A stretch of 64,000 nucleotides of DNA. It comes from Maricaulis sp. (GTDB taxonomy: Bacteria; Pseudomonadota; Alphaproteobacteria; Caulobacterales; Maricaulaceae). The first letter of the stretch is position 1; each line of letters opens with the position of its first letter. A program made the translations under genes and the position numbers. Positions 36,112 through 45,430 of this stretch are shown here, one piece after another. The stretch spans positions 62,001 through 126,000 of the forward strand of contig JAEPND010000003.1 of NCBI GenBank assembly GCA_017643585.1, read 5' to 3'. Below the pieces are notes generated by a model. The model did not search any database. It was not told where the DNA came from and saw only the letters and a program-made list of their open reading frames with translations.

Positions 36112-36150
36112 GCGAAAAACGAAAAACGCCCCCGGAAATCCGGGGGCGTT
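36112..36150 (-). terminator. Rho-independent terminator after module B protease gene
   Basis: An 11-bp GC-rich stem (36125-36135 with 36140-36150) is followed on the minus strand by TTTTTCGTTTTTCGC. It separates module B from the module A promoter, so the two modules are independent transcripts. Confidence 0.92.
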
Positions 36151-36176
36151 CCTGGGCTCTGAACTAGGAAGGGGCG

Positions 36177-38192
36177 TTAGAGCTCAACCTGTGACGTGCG
36201 CACAATCGACATCGAGGTATTGTCGACCACATCGATGGAATTGAAGCTGTCATCGCTGTCCATCGGGTCCCAGTCATGATCATAGTCCGGGTCACCCGTA
36301 CCGATCGGATCGCCGCGCGAGATACGCGCACCCTGGCGCACATCAACGCTTTCCAGACCGTGATAGACCGTCGACCAACCCGAGCCGTGATCGATCACGA
36401 CATACTGGCCAACGCTATCCGGACCCGGCTCGTCCGTACCGACATGGCTGACACGGCCATTGGCCGGAGCCAGCAGGCGGGCATCATCGGTATCCTGGAA
36501 GAAGAGCTCGGTGCTGTCGCCGGTCAGCTCGTCGGTAACAATGATGGTCGCATCATCATCCTGGTCGCGGACCTGCATGCGCACCGGGCCGATATCGTCG
36601 CGGAACAGCATGTTGGCTTCGTCATCAGCCGCCAGGATCTGGAAGAAGGGCTCATCCGCATCGTCGAGGAACAGCGTCACTTCGGCATCATCACCACCGC
36701 GGTCATGCGCACGCAGGTGGTTGCGGCGGCCCTCATCATCGGTGAACTCGATATTGACCAGGTCACCATCGCTTTCATTGATGCTGATGCGCACCGGATT
36801 GCCGTTCTCGTCCTCGATATTCAGGTTCAGGGTCGAGGATGCACCGGATGCGAACGCACCGATCGCCATCCAGTTCGCCGGATTACCTATGATGGAGGAC
36901 TCGTCGATATTCTCGAGCGCCTCGAGCGATTCCAGGGCCGACAGCGCGGCCAGCGGCGACGCGTTGAGCGTCCGGCGGATCGCCGTCTCACCTTCGCGCT
37001 CGGCAACCACAGCCGCGGTCAGCGTACTGGCGGTCGCGGCGACAACAGCAGGCGCATCGGCCTGGAGGTAGTTGGTGGCCATGGCCTGGGCAGCATAAGT
37101 CGGCGCCATCATCAGGGCGAGCGCACTACCGGCAGCAGCCAGGAAAGTCTTGGACGACATGGTGGTGGACTGGGACAAGATCGCTTTGATCCGCATTTCT
37201 CTATTCCTTTTATTATCTGGACCGAAAGCCGACAGGCAGGGCGCCGGGCGGAGCCCTGCTTTTGCCGCGTCGATCATGGCCCGAGCGTAGGCGCGTCTCT
37301 GCGCTCGCCCCCCAATCTCTTTGAGTGCCTCGGCGTCACAGGCGAGTTCCCTCGCATGGGAGAGCCGAGATTCGATGGCTTTCAGCGCGGGGTTGAACCA
37401 CAGCGCCACGGTGAGGAGCTCACCGACAAACCGATCCCGTTCATCGCCCCGGCGAACATGGATCAGCTCGTGAACGACAGCGATCTCCGCCGCTTGTCGT
37501 TGGGTTTCGTCAGCTAGGCTGCGCGGCAGGACAATCGTCGGCTGCCAGCCGGTGACAAAGGGGGTAATGGCGGCGTCAACGACAACCAGTCGGCTGACAC
37601 TGCTCTCCAGTTCCAGGCGGCCGCGCCACTGCTCGTACATCGAGCGCAGCTCGCGCCTGGGCTGTTGACTGGTTGCGATCAATCCGGCCAGGGCCATGCG
37701 CCGCAGGGCAAATCGCCCCAGCGCCAGCAGCAGGCCGGACAGATAGGCCGCCAGCAATACATTCATTGGCGTTATCCACGCTGGAATGGACAATCCTGTT
37801 GCAGGCGCGGTGACGTCCTGCGCAGGATTTGGGTCGGCCTGCGGCTTGGCACCAGCGGCATAGCCCGCACTGGCCACCTCGGTAGGCGCTGGCGTCGTCG
37901 CCGCGCGCTCATCGACCGCGAAGGGTGCAACCAGTTCGACTGGCTCGGAGGCCGTCGGCCGCAGGAAATCCGGCGCCTGGAAGGCCGTCGTCAATTGCGG
38001 GAAGAGTGAAAAGACCAGGGCCATGGCGATCGGGGCCAGCGCAGCGAAGCGCGCCATGCGCCAGATGGCGATACGGCTGCCGGCCTCGATGTCACGATCC
38101 CGCTCCAGCCGGTCCACGACCCGCACAGACAGGCTGGCGATCAGGGCCGACAGGCCCAGTGCGATAAACAGGGATACGAGAAGACTAGTCAT
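36177..38192 (-). CDS. M56 (BlaR1-like) membrane sensor protease with degenerate LytM/M23 domain (module B)
   Basis: 671 residues from the ATG at 38192, six bases after GGAGG; an ATG at 38198 abuts that site. The membrane protease core has HELIH at 241-245 and the ligand block ARELACDAEAL. The segment NREMRIKAILSQ matches REMRIKSILSA of module A. The exported part is acidic and ends in a region (573-633) with the core of a LytM/M23 fold: LLAPANGRVSHVG, YVVIDHGSGWSTVYHGLESV, then VRQGARISRGDPIGTG. The upstream HxxxD and final HxH zinc ligands are missing, so it is probably a binding domain, not an active endopeptidase. Confidence 0.82.
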   Translation of the reverse strand: MTSLLVSLFIALGLSALIASLSVRVVDRLERDRDIEAGSRIAIWRMARFAALAPIAMALVFSLFPQLTTAFQAPDFLRPTASEPVELVAPFAVDERAATTPAPTEVASAGYAAGAKPQADPNPAQDVTAPATGLSIPAWITPMNVLLAAYLSGLLLALGRFALRRMALAGLIATSQQPRRELRSMYEQWRGRLELESSVSRLVVVDAAITPFVTGWQPTIVLPRSLADETQRQAAEIAVVHELIHVRRGDERDRFVGELLTVALWFNPALKAIESRLSHARELACDAEALKEIGGRAQRRAYARAMIDAAKAGLRPAPCLSAFGPDNKRNREMRIKAILSQSTTMSSKTFLAAAGSALALMMAPTYAAQAMATNYLQADAPAVVAATASTLTAAVVAEREGETAIRRTLNASPLAALSALESLEALENIDESSIIGNPANWMAIGAFASGASSTLNLNIEDENGNPVRISINESDGDLVNIEFTDDEGRRNHLRAHDRGGDDAEVTLFLDDADEPFFQILAADDEANMLFRDDIGPVRMQVRDQDDDATIIVTDELTGDSTELFFQDTDDARLLAPANGRVSHVGTDEPGPDSVGQYVVIDHGSGWSTVYHGLESVDVRQGARISRGDPIGTGDPDYDHDWDPMDSDDSFNSIDVVDNTSMSIVRTSQVEL

Positions 38193-38559
38193 CCTCATCC
38201 TCCTCGAGCAGGCGGCTCAGCTCGTCCAGCTCGCCCTCGTCCAGCAGCTTGCTGTCCGAGAAGGCGGACACCGGCAGGGAACCGTCCAGCTCCAGAACCT
38301 TTTGCGAGAAGCTCTTCACCATCTTGCCGATCAGGGTGACCTTGGTCTCGGCGGCCTCGTAGAGCGCAAGACCATGACTGTCGCGCTTTTCAACAAGACC
38401 CTTCTGGACCATGCGGGCGAGGAGCGTGCGGGTCGTCGAATAGGACCAGTCCGTCACCGTCGCGACGCGCTCATGCACTTCACGGGCACTCTGCTCACCG
38501 CTCGCCCACAACTGCTTGAGGACGATAAGTTCTGCCTGGGATGGAGCCTGGTCGGCCAT
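38185..38559 (-). CDS. BlaI/MecI/CopY-family repressor (module B)
   Basis: 124 residues, similar throughout to the module A repressor: ELIVLKQLWASGEQSAREVHERVATVTDWSYSTTRTLLARMVQKGLVEK, then a helical tail ending in an acidic run (EEDEDD). Its stop lies inside the start of the protease gene, so the two are coupled. Two inverted repeats 20-54 bp upstream are the likely operators. Confidence 0.92.
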   Translation of the reverse strand: MADQAPSQAELIVLKQLWASGEQSAREVHERVATVTDWSYSTTRTLLARMVQKGLVEKRDSHGLALYEAAETKVTLIGKMVKSFSQKVLELDGSLPVSAFSDSKLLDEGELDELSRLLEEDEDD

Positions 38560-38578
38560 GAGACGATCACCACATTTA

Positions 38579-38613
38579 TGTTACGCTTGTAACAGGATGC
38601 TACAAACATAGCA
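38579..38613. promoter_or_regulatory. Two adjacent inverted repeats, likely BlaI operators (module B)
   Basis: TGTTAC-GCTT-GTAACA (38579-38594) and TGCTA-CAAACA-TAGCA (38598-38613) lie end to end, 20 bp upstream of the repressor ATG. Each has perfect arms, and the 19-bp offset puts them on nearly the same helix face. Confidence 0.6.
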
Positions 38614-38793
38614 CCCCGTCAAGCCCGGTTTGAATGAACCCGACGTGGATGCCGTTCTGCGCCCAAACCCGCACACCGAATAGGGGGAAGGATTCCATAG
38701 CCGTCCCACCCCGCTTGATCATGGAAAATCTGAGACTTGGACTTGCCAGCACAGGCGGTCCGGTCCAGCAATAGGGCAAAGGGGATCGTGCGA

Positions 38794-39756
38794 ATGACCG
38801 GCATCGCGCAAAAACAGGCTGTCTGCTGGGTTGTCTCTGACGGACGGCGCGGCATCGAGAATCAGGCCCTCGGCCTGGCGGAAGCCGTGGCGCGGCGAAT
38901 CCCTGATACGCGCCTCGCCATCCATACTGTGCATGTCACCAGGGAAGGCTTTGTTGCCCTGCCCTCCAGCCCTGCGCCGAATCTGTGGATCGGCTGTGGG
39001 CGCGTCGCCATTCCACTTGCGGCCAAGCACCGACGCGTCTTCCCGCAATGCTATTTCGTCTATGTACAGGATCCCCGCACCCGGTATCGCGACTTCGATC
39101 TGATCGTCGCGCCGGAACATGACCGCCTGCGCAAACCCAATGCGATCTCGATGATCGGGTCTCCGAACCGGCTGTCACAATCGCAGTTTTCCAACGCCCT
39201 GGCCCAGTTCTCCGAACAGCTCTCGGAGATGCCAGGCGCACGCGCGGCCATCTTGGTCGGAGGCAATTCGAAACGCTTCAAACTGGATGATCGGGTCACC
39301 GACTACCTGATCCATCGCCTGCACACGCTGCTGGACCAGGACATCAAGCTGATGGTGACGGTCTCGCGCCGGACACCGGACGCGTCGCGACGGCGCTTGC
39401 GCAAGGAGTTTGCCGACCGCGATGATGTCTGGTTCTTCGATGGCGAGGGGGAAAATCCCTATTTCGCTTTCCTCGCCGCGGCCGACTGGATTTTCGTGAC
39501 CGAGGAATCCACCAACATGCTTGTCGAAGCCGCGACTACCGGCAAACCGGTCTATGCACTGCCCCTGAGCGGTGAGGCCGGCAAGTTCGCCCATCTGCAT
39601 GCGCGACTGGAAGGCTGGGGGGCGGTTCGCCCCTATCTTGGCCAGCTGGATCGCTGGACCTATGCTCGTTTTGCGGAAACCGACCGGGTCGCTGCTGAAG
39701 TGCTTGAACGCTGGCAAAAGCGGGCTAGCTCAGGTCAGCAAAGGATGCCGTCATGA
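38794..39756 (+). CDS. Mitochondrial fission ELM1-like protein (DUF1022)
   Basis: 320 residues from the ATG at 38794 (AAAGGGGATC upstream). The pattern is of COG3660: VCWVVSDGRRGIENQALGLAEA at the start, then LWIGCGRVAIPLA, YFVYVQDPRTRYRDFDLIVAPEHD, ILVGGNSKRF and FVTEESTNMLVEAATTGKPVYALPL. That arrangement resembles a GT-B glycosyltransferase. The bacterial function is not established. Its stop overlaps the start of the next gene (ATGA). Confidence 0.9.
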   Translation: MTGIAQKQAVCWVVSDGRRGIENQALGLAEAVARRIPDTRLAIHTVHVTREGFVALPSSPAPNLWIGCGRVAIPLAAKHRRVFPQCYFVYVQDPRTRYRDFDLIVAPEHDRLRKPNAISMIGSPNRLSQSQFSNALAQFSEQLSEMPGARAAILVGGNSKRFKLDDRVTDYLIHRLHTLLDQDIKLMVTVSRRTPDASRRRLRKEFADRDDVWFFDGEGENPYFAFLAAADWIFVTEESTNMLVEAATTGKPVYALPLSGEAGKFAHLHARLEGWGAVRPYLGQLDRWTYARFAETDRVAAEVLERWQKRASSGQQRMPS

Positions 39757-40238
39757 TACACTTTCTCACCACTCTTCTTGCCAGCCTGGGATTGACCATG
39801 AGCCAAGCCGATACGCCCGCCACCGTTGTTCAGCACGAACGTGTAATCCTGGCGGAACAGCCGGGCCTTGCGGATCTCGATGCCTGGGCCGCCGCCGGCA
39901 TCCAGGCCGTAGTCAACTCGCGCACCCCGCAAGAAACCGCCGGTCTGGATTTCGACATGCGAGCCGAAGTGGAAAGCCGTGGAATGCGCTATGTGGAACT
40001 GCCGATTGGCGGCGCTTATGGCGCCAATCCGGAGCATACGCTGGTGCTGACGCAATTGCTGGAAGAACTCGATGGCGACATCGCCATGCACTGCCGCTCC
40101 GGAACGCGCTCTGCGCATCTCTACTCCGCGCATCTGATGAGCCAGGACCCCTCCATCGACAATCCGTTCGACGTTATCGGATGGACCGGTGGCCGTGATA
40201 ACGGCATGGTTCGCGCGCTCACACCGGATAACGAATAG
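39753..40238 (+). CDS. Exported DUF442-type phosphatase (beta-lactamase-hydrolase-like)
   Basis: 161 residues. A signal-like N-terminus (MIHFLTTLLASLGLTMSQA) is followed by a tyrosine-phosphatase/rhodanese-like fold. The active loop is HCRSGTRS with Cys114. Related domains are fused to sulfide-handling metallo-hydrolases (the Blh family), where they act as phosphatases or sulfur-handling modules. It is coupled to the ELM1-like gene by a 4-nt overlap. Confidence 0.8.
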   Translation: MIHFLTTLLASLGLTMSQADTPATVVQHERVILAEQPGLADLDAWAAAGIQAVVNSRTPQETAGLDFDMRAEVESRGMRYVELPIGGAYGANPEHTLVLTQLLEELDGDIAMHCRSGTRSAHLYSAHLMSQDPSIDNPFDVIGWTGGRDNGMVRALTPDNE

Positions 40239-40344
40239 TAACGCTGCAATCAGACGCGAGCATTGCCGCAAAGATTGCTTATATAGGGGTAAGTCGAATC
40301 GGCGCCTGTCCGGGCGCCCAACCCCGTTCGTTTGAGGAAATATC

Positions 40345-41295
40345 ATGTCTGAGACGCGCCACTCGCGCCTGGTCATCATCGGATCCGGCGCTGCAGGTTA
40401 TACGGCAGCCATCTATGCTGCGCGCGCCATGCTCGAACCCGTCCTGATCTCCGGCCTGCAGCCGGGCGGTCAGCTGACCATCACCACCGATGTCGAGAAC
40501 TATCCCGGCTTTGCCGATGTCATCCAGGGCCCCTGGCTGATGGACCAGATGCGCGACCAGGCCGAAAAGGTCGGCACCGAGATGATCAACGATCTCGTGG
40601 TCAAGGCGGACCTGTCCCAGCGCCCCTTCACGCTGACACTGGATAGCGGTACAGTTTTCACGACCGACTCTGTGATCATCGCCACTGGCGCCCAGGCCAA
40701 ATGGCTGGGGCTGGAGAGCGAGCAGACCTTTGCCACCGGCGGCGTTTCGGCCTGTGCGACCTGTGACGGCTTCTTCTATCGCGAAAAAGAAGTCTTCGTG
40801 GTCGGTGGCGGCAATACCGCTGTCGAGGAAGCGCTCTACCTGGCCAATATCGCCTCCAAGGTCACGCTCGTGCACCGCCGCGACAGCCTGCGCGCCGAGA
40901 AAGTCATGCAGGACCGCCTGCTGAAGAACCCCAAGGTCGAGGTGATCTGGGACAGTGTCGTCGAGGAAATCACCGGCGAAACCGATCCCTTCCCGGCCGT
41001 GACGGGCGTGCGCCTTAAGAACATCAAGACCGGCGAAGTGTCCGAGCACAGCACGCACGGAGTGTTCATCGCCATCGGTCACGCGCCGGCGACCGAGCTC
41101 TTTGTCGGCCAGCTGGAAACAAAGGATGGCGGCTATCTGGTCACTGAACCGGGCACGCCGAAGACCTCCATCCCGGGCGTTTATGCGGCTGGCGATGTGA
41201 CCGATGACACCTATCGCCAGGCGGTCACCGCCGCCGGCATGGGCTGCCAGGCCGCGCTCGATGCCGAGCGCTATCTTGCCTCGCTTGAAGACTAG
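40345..41295 (+). CDS. trxB: Thioredoxin-disulfide reductase
   Basis: 316 residues. The FAD-binding motif is GSGAAGYTAAIYAARA, the redox pair is CATCD (Cys137, Cys140), the NADPH-binding motif is VGGGNTAVEEALYL, and the C-terminal FAD block is GVYAAGDVTDDTYRQAVTAAG. It transfers electrons from NADPH to thioredoxin in the cytoplasm. GAGGAAA lies ahead of the ATG. Confidence 0.97.
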   Translation: MSETRHSRLVIIGSGAAGYTAAIYAARAMLEPVLISGLQPGGQLTITTDVENYPGFADVIQGPWLMDQMRDQAEKVGTEMINDLVVKADLSQRPFTLTLDSGTVFTTDSVIIATGAQAKWLGLESEQTFATGGVSACATCDGFFYREKEVFVVGGGNTAVEEALYLANIASKVTLVHRRDSLRAEKVMQDRLLKNPKVEVIWDSVVEEITGETDPFPAVTGVRLKNIKTGEVSEHSTHGVFIAIGHAPATELFVGQLETKDGGYLVTEPGTPKTSIPGVYAAGDVTDDTYRQAVTAAGMGCQAALDAERYLASLED

Positions 41296-41357
41296 CGGGT
41301 TCGGGCCGGTCGCCAGGCGTTTGGCAGCCGGCCCGCAATCACCTTATATGTGAGTCC

Positions 41358-41927
41358 ATGCTCACCCAACCGTCGACCACCCGAGAGAAACTCATGCGCG
41401 CCGCGATGGATATTGTGGCCGAGGACGGGTTTGGCGCGGCTACAACGGCGGCCATCGCCGACCGTACGGGCCTTGCAGAAGGCACGCTCTACCGGCACTT
41501 CAAGAGCAAGGATGCGCTGCTGATCGCCGCCTACCGCCAGCTCAAGGCCGATGTGTTCGAACGTGTCTCGGCCGAGACGGGTGACAGCGCCAGCGTCAAG
41601 GATCGGGCGCGGGCCATGTGGCTGGGCATGTGGAACACCTATTGCCACGACCTGCCAGCCTTCACCTTCGGACAGCGTTTCGGCGAAAGCGCCCTCTCCC
41701 GCCAGGAAGGCGGCGCGGCCCACGAACGCATCATGGATCATATCTGTTCGATCATTGAAGACGGCCAGGCGTCCGGAGAGATCCGCAATCTGCAGCGTGA
41801 TGTCCTGGTGGCGTTTTTCTTTCCGCCGCTGGTGTCGATGCTGAAACAGATCAACCAGGGCAAAGCCTGGTCCGACACAGAGATCGACGCCGCCATTGAT
41901 GCAGCCTGGCAGGCCTGGGCGGTTTAG
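41358..41927 (+). CDS. TetR-family transcriptional regulator
   Basis: 189 residues. The N-terminal helix-turn-helix is REKLMRAAMDIVAEDGFGAATTAAIADRTGLAEGTLYRHFKSKDALL, followed by a helical ligand domain. It precedes an aldo/keto reductase on the same strand with a 153-bp gap that contains two inverted repeats. Control of the reductase, with or without autoregulation, is the likely job. Confidence 0.9.
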   Translation: MLTQPSTTREKLMRAAMDIVAEDGFGAATTAAIADRTGLAEGTLYRHFKSKDALLIAAYRQLKADVFERVSAETGDSASVKDRARAMWLGMWNTYCHDLPAFTFGQRFGESALSRQEGGAAHERIMDHICSIIEDGQASGEIRNLQRDVLVAFFFPPLVSMLKQINQGKAWSDTEIDAAIDAAWQAWAV

Positions 41928-42002
41928 GCGAAGCACACAAACCCAAGCTTCTCTGCTATTCTCTCCCCAGTTCCGCGTATTTTTTCGACCCCCCTCTTGC
42001 AC

Positions 42003-42040
42003 TGTGAGCAAACACTCACAATATGCGAGTGAGCGCTCAC
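42003..42040. promoter_or_regulatory. Inverted repeats TGTGAG/CTCACA and GTGAGCGCTCAC, likely TetR operators
   Basis: TGTGAG-CAAACA-CTCACA (42003-42020) and the 12-bp palindrome GTGAGCGCTCAC (42029-42040) share GTGAG/CTCAC halves. They lie 41-78 bp upstream of the aldo/keto reductase ATG. Confidence 0.6.
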
Positions 42041-42080
42041 ACCAGCGCATTGGAAACTTCCTGACGCAGGGGATTTGAAC

Positions 42081-43067
42081 ATGATCACACGCGAAATCGG
42101 ACAAACGGGTATCTCTGTAAATGCGATCGGACTGGGCTGTATGGGCCTGTCGGAGTTTTACGGGCCCGCCACAGAGAAAAGCGAGGCCATCGGCCTCTTG
42201 CACAAGGCAATCGATCTGGGTGTGAACCATTTCGACACCGCGGAAATGTACGGCATGGGTGCGAATGAAGCCCTGCTGGGCGAAGCCTTTGCCGGCAAGC
42301 GGGACAAGGTGGTCATCGCCACCAAGTTCGGCCCCTTGCGGGACAAGTCGACCGGCGAGTTTGTCGGCATCGACGGCTCGGAAGCCAATGCACGCCGCGC
42401 GGTCGAGGAATCGCTCAGCCTGCTCAAGACGGACTATATCGATCTGTACTACATGCACCGCATGGACCAGAGCCGCCCGATCGAAGAGACGGTTGGCGCC
42501 ATGGCCAAGCTGGTCGAGGAAGGCAAGATCCGCGCGATCGGCCTGTCTGAAGCCTCTGCGGAAACGCTCAAGCGTGCGAGCGCGGTCCATCCCATCGCCG
42601 CGCTGCAGTCGGAATACTCTATCTTCTCGCGCGATATCGAAGCTGCGCAATTGCCCACACTCAACGAGATCGGCGCCTCGCTGGTCGCCTATTCCCCGCT
42701 GGGCCGCGGCATGCTGACCGGGCGTTTCACAGCGGAAAACCGTCCCGCTGATTTCCGCTCAGGTGATTATCAGCCCCGTTTTGCCGACGGTGCCTATGAA
42801 GCCAATCTCGCCCTGGTCGAGGAAATCAAGAGCATCGCGGATGGTCTCAAGGTGGAAGCGGCCCAGATCGCCCTTCGCTGGGTGCTCAATCGCGGAGACA
42901 ACATCCTCACCATTCCGGGCACGACCAAGCTGGCCAATCTGCAGGTCAATCTGGGCTCGGGCGAGATCGAGCTGAGCGACGCTCAGATGGCCACGCTCAA
43001 CGCGCTGGCCGACAAGGTGCAAGGCGCCCGCTACAATGAACAGGGCATGGCCTCGATTGACGCCTGA
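42081..43067 (+). CDS. Aldo/keto reductase
   Basis: 328 residues from the ATG at 42081 (a TTG six bases earlier is in frame). The AKR catalytic tetrad is visible: Asp and Tyr in HFDTAEMYGMGANEALLGEA, Lys in VVIATKFG, and His in YYMHRMDQSRPIEET. The NADPH-binding end has IPGTTKLANLQVNLG. The pattern fits the AKR13/YajO-like group reducing aldehydes. Probably induced by the TetR regulator upstream. Confidence 0.93.
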   Translation: MITREIGQTGISVNAIGLGCMGLSEFYGPATEKSEAIGLLHKAIDLGVNHFDTAEMYGMGANEALLGEAFAGKRDKVVIATKFGPLRDKSTGEFVGIDGSEANARRAVEESLSLLKTDYIDLYYMHRMDQSRPIEETVGAMAKLVEEGKIRAIGLSEASAETLKRASAVHPIAALQSEYSIFSRDIEAAQLPTLNEIGASLVAYSPLGRGMLTGRFTAENRPADFRSGDYQPRFADGAYEANLALVEEIKSIADGLKVEAAQIALRWVLNRGDNILTIPGTTKLANLQVNLGSGEIELSDAQMATLNALADKVQGARYNEQGMASIDA

Positions 43068-43156
43068 TCAATTTTCCCTGATCGCACTGGACTCAAGGGG
43101 GATGGGACCTAGCTGTCTCATCTCCCTTACCTGTTCTTCATGGAGGGGTAAGTATG

Positions 43157-43166
43157 GGAATATTCC
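43157..43166. promoter_or_regulatory. Palindrome GGAATATTCC upstream of the DUF547 gene
   Basis: A perfect 10-bp palindrome 49 bp ahead of the ATG at 43215 in a 147-bp spacer. It could be an operator or chance. Confidence 0.25.
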
Positions 43167-43214
43167 GGACGCGATAATAAGTGATCACGCGTTCGTGAAC
43201 GAGAGGGATAGATT

Positions 43215-44438
43215 ATGCGTCGCACTTTGATTTCCGGGCTTGCACTTGCCCTGCTGACTACGCCTGTAGCAATGGCCAATGATACGGCTGTGCCGGATGG
43301 CTTCGAGCAGTTTTCGGCCTTCAATGACGAGTCTGGCATGCGCATTGATTACGGCACGCTGTCCGAGATCCTCGGCGGTATCGTGCTGAACGTCCCGCCG
43401 ATGGACCGGATCCCCGAGCGCGGCCGCGCGATCACCACCGGCACGCGCCTGAGCAGCGAAAACATTTCGCGCTATCGCTATGAAGGCAACCGGGTGATTT
43501 TCCACCTGCTGCCCGAGGAATACCAGATCGCGATCACGCAATATCGCGAAGAGCTGGAAGCCATTCCCTCCCAGATCGAGTTTGGCAACCTGTCCAGCGA
43601 CGAACAGCTCGCCTACTGGCTGAACCTGCACAATATCGCCGTGATCGAGCAGATCATGCAGGTGTATCCCGTCTCTGACGTCGAGCGTATTCGCGTCGGA
43701 GAGAACCGCGAGCGCCTGCACGACGCGAAAATCCTCACGGTCGCCGGTGTGCCACTCAGCCTCAACGATATCCGCCTGCGTATTGTCTATGAGCAATGGG
43801 ACCAGCCGGAAGTCATGTACGGTTTCTTCAGCGGCGCCATTGGCGGTCCGGAAATCCGTAACACCGCCTATAGCGGCGAGACCGTCTGGCGACAGCTGAA
43901 CTCCAATGCGCGCGAGTTCATCAACTCCCTGCGCGGTGTCGACACGCACCCGCGCGAATTGCGCGTCTCCACCCTCTACGAGGAAGGCGCCGATTTCTTC
44001 CCGAATTTCGACGCGGACCTGCGTGCGCACCTGCTGGAATACGCCCGGGGTGCAACGATCTCCGAGATTGATGAACGCCGCCGGGTTCGTCCGATTGTCG
44101 AGGAATGGGGCATTGCCGACATGGTCAATGGTTCGCTGCGCTGCCGTGGAGCCGCAGGCCCCTCACCGATGACGGTCTCCAATGCCGATCTGTTCAATGA
44201 CCGGCAGCCCAGCGTCTCGGGCTCGCCCGCCTGTGGCGTCCTGCCGAGCAATGGCGTGATGTTGATGAATGCCGTCGTCGAACGCCGCATCGAACTCTTC
44301 CGCCAAGGCCGCTATGGCGAGGTCTATACCATTGATATCCCGACCGAAGATCCGGACAGCCCGGACTATACGGCGGAAATTCCGGAAGAGGACAGCAATG
44401 GCAGCGTCCTTCTGCGCCGGGGCAGCGGCGGGCAATAG
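43215..44438 (+). CDS. Exported DUF547 protein
   Basis: 407 residues with a signal peptide (LISGLALALLTTPVAMA). The DUF547 domain covers about 95-290: LSSDEQLAYWLNLHNIAVIEQIM, then LSLNDIRLRIVYEQWDQPEVMYGFFSGAIGGPEI, then LRVSTLYEEGADFFPNFDADLRAHLLEYA. This family has a transglutaminase-like fold of unknown function. An acidic tail follows. GAGAGGGA precedes the ATG. Confidence 0.85.
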   Translation: MRRTLISGLALALLTTPVAMANDTAVPDGFEQFSAFNDESGMRIDYGTLSEILGGIVLNVPPMDRIPERGRAITTGTRLSSENISRYRYEGNRVIFHLLPEEYQIAITQYREELEAIPSQIEFGNLSSDEQLAYWLNLHNIAVIEQIMQVYPVSDVERIRVGENRERLHDAKILTVAGVPLSLNDIRLRIVYEQWDQPEVMYGFFSGAIGGPEIRNTAYSGETVWRQLNSNAREFINSLRGVDTHPRELRVSTLYEEGADFFPNFDADLRAHLLEYARGATISEIDERRRVRPIVEEWGIADMVNGSLRCRGAAGPSPMTVSNADLFNDRQPSVSGSPACGVLPSNGVMLMNAVVERRIELFRQGRYGEVYTIDIPTEDPDSPDYTAEIPEEDSNGSVLLRRGSGGQ

Positions 44439-44536
44439 CCCGCCCACCTGAAGTCGCCCTTCGCGGGCATCTCGCGCTTTGTACTGAATAGTTTAAGGTG
44501 CGTTCCATTCTTGAGTCGTGGCTGGAGACCGCGCCC

Positions 44537-45430
44537 ATGGATTGGGACAAGCTGAAAACCTTTCATGCCGCCGCACAGGCTGGCTCCTTGACCAAGGCTG
44601 CGGAAATGCTGGGGCTTTCCCAGTCGGCTGTAAGCCGTCAGATCGCCGCGCTGGAGGATGATCTCGGTGTAACCCTGTTTCACCGCCATGCGCGGGGCCT
44701 GATCCCGACCGAGCCCGGCAATCTGCTTTACGAAGCCGCACACGATATCGCGGCCAAGGTCGCCATCGCGGAAGCCAAGGTCCACGACACCCGCGATGAA
44801 CCCTCCGGCGAGCTCAAGGTCACGGCACCGACAGCGCTCGGTGCCATGTGGCTGGCACCGCGTCTCAGCGAGTTCCACGACGCGTTTCCGAACATCCACA
44901 TTCGCCTGATGCTCGACGATCACGAGCTGGACCTCGCCGGCCTGGAAGCCGAGGTGGGCATCCGTCCCTGGCCATCCACACAGAATGACCTGGTCCAGCG
45001 CAAGCTGATGAGTGCCAGCCAACACCTCTACGCCAGTCCTGAATACCTTGCCCAGCGCGGAGAACCGAAAACGCCGGACGATCTGAACGATCATTCCATC
45101 ATCCAGTACGGCCCGCCGCAGATGGCACCGATCCCGGGACTGGACTGGGCGGCACGCCTGGGCCGCGAGGATGATGAGGAGCCGCGGCCGGCCGTCATCG
45201 AGGTGAACACGATCTATGGCGTCGCCAAAACGGTCCAGTCCGGCATGGGCATCGCAGCGCTGCCGGATTATGTGGCGCGGGAAAATCCGAACCTCAAACG
45301 CGTCCTGCCGCATATCGACGGGCCGGACTTCGAGATTTTCTTTGTCTATCCCAGCGAGTTGCGTGGATCGCGGCGCATCGCGTCCTTCCGCGACTTCCTG
45401 ATTGAACAGGCGCGCCGCTGGGACGTCTAG
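44537..45430 (+). CDS. LysR-family transcriptional regulator
   Basis: 297 residues from the ATG at 44537 (GGAGA eight bases upstream); a GTG at 44498 is in frame. The helix-turn-helix is [46 protein letters not shown]. The effector domain follows. This [15 protein letters not shown] start is typical of one alphaproteobacterial LysR group. No divergent target. Its stop overlaps that of the chemoreceptor on the other strand. Confidence 0.92.
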   Translation: MDWDKLKTFHAAAQAGSLTKAAEMLGLSQSAVSRQIAALEDDLGVTLFHRHARGLIPTEPGNLLYEAAHDIAAKVAIAEAKVHDTRDEPSGELKVTAPTALGAMWLAPRLSEFHDAFPNIHIRLMLDDHELDLAGLEAEVGIRPWPSTQNDLVQRKLMSASQHLYASPEYLAQRGEPKTPDDLNDHSIIQYGPPQMAPIPGLDWAARLGREDDEEPRPAVIEVNTIYGVAKTVQSGMGIAALPDYVARENPNLKRVLPHIDGPDFEIFFVYPSELRGSRRIASFRDFLIEQARRWDV

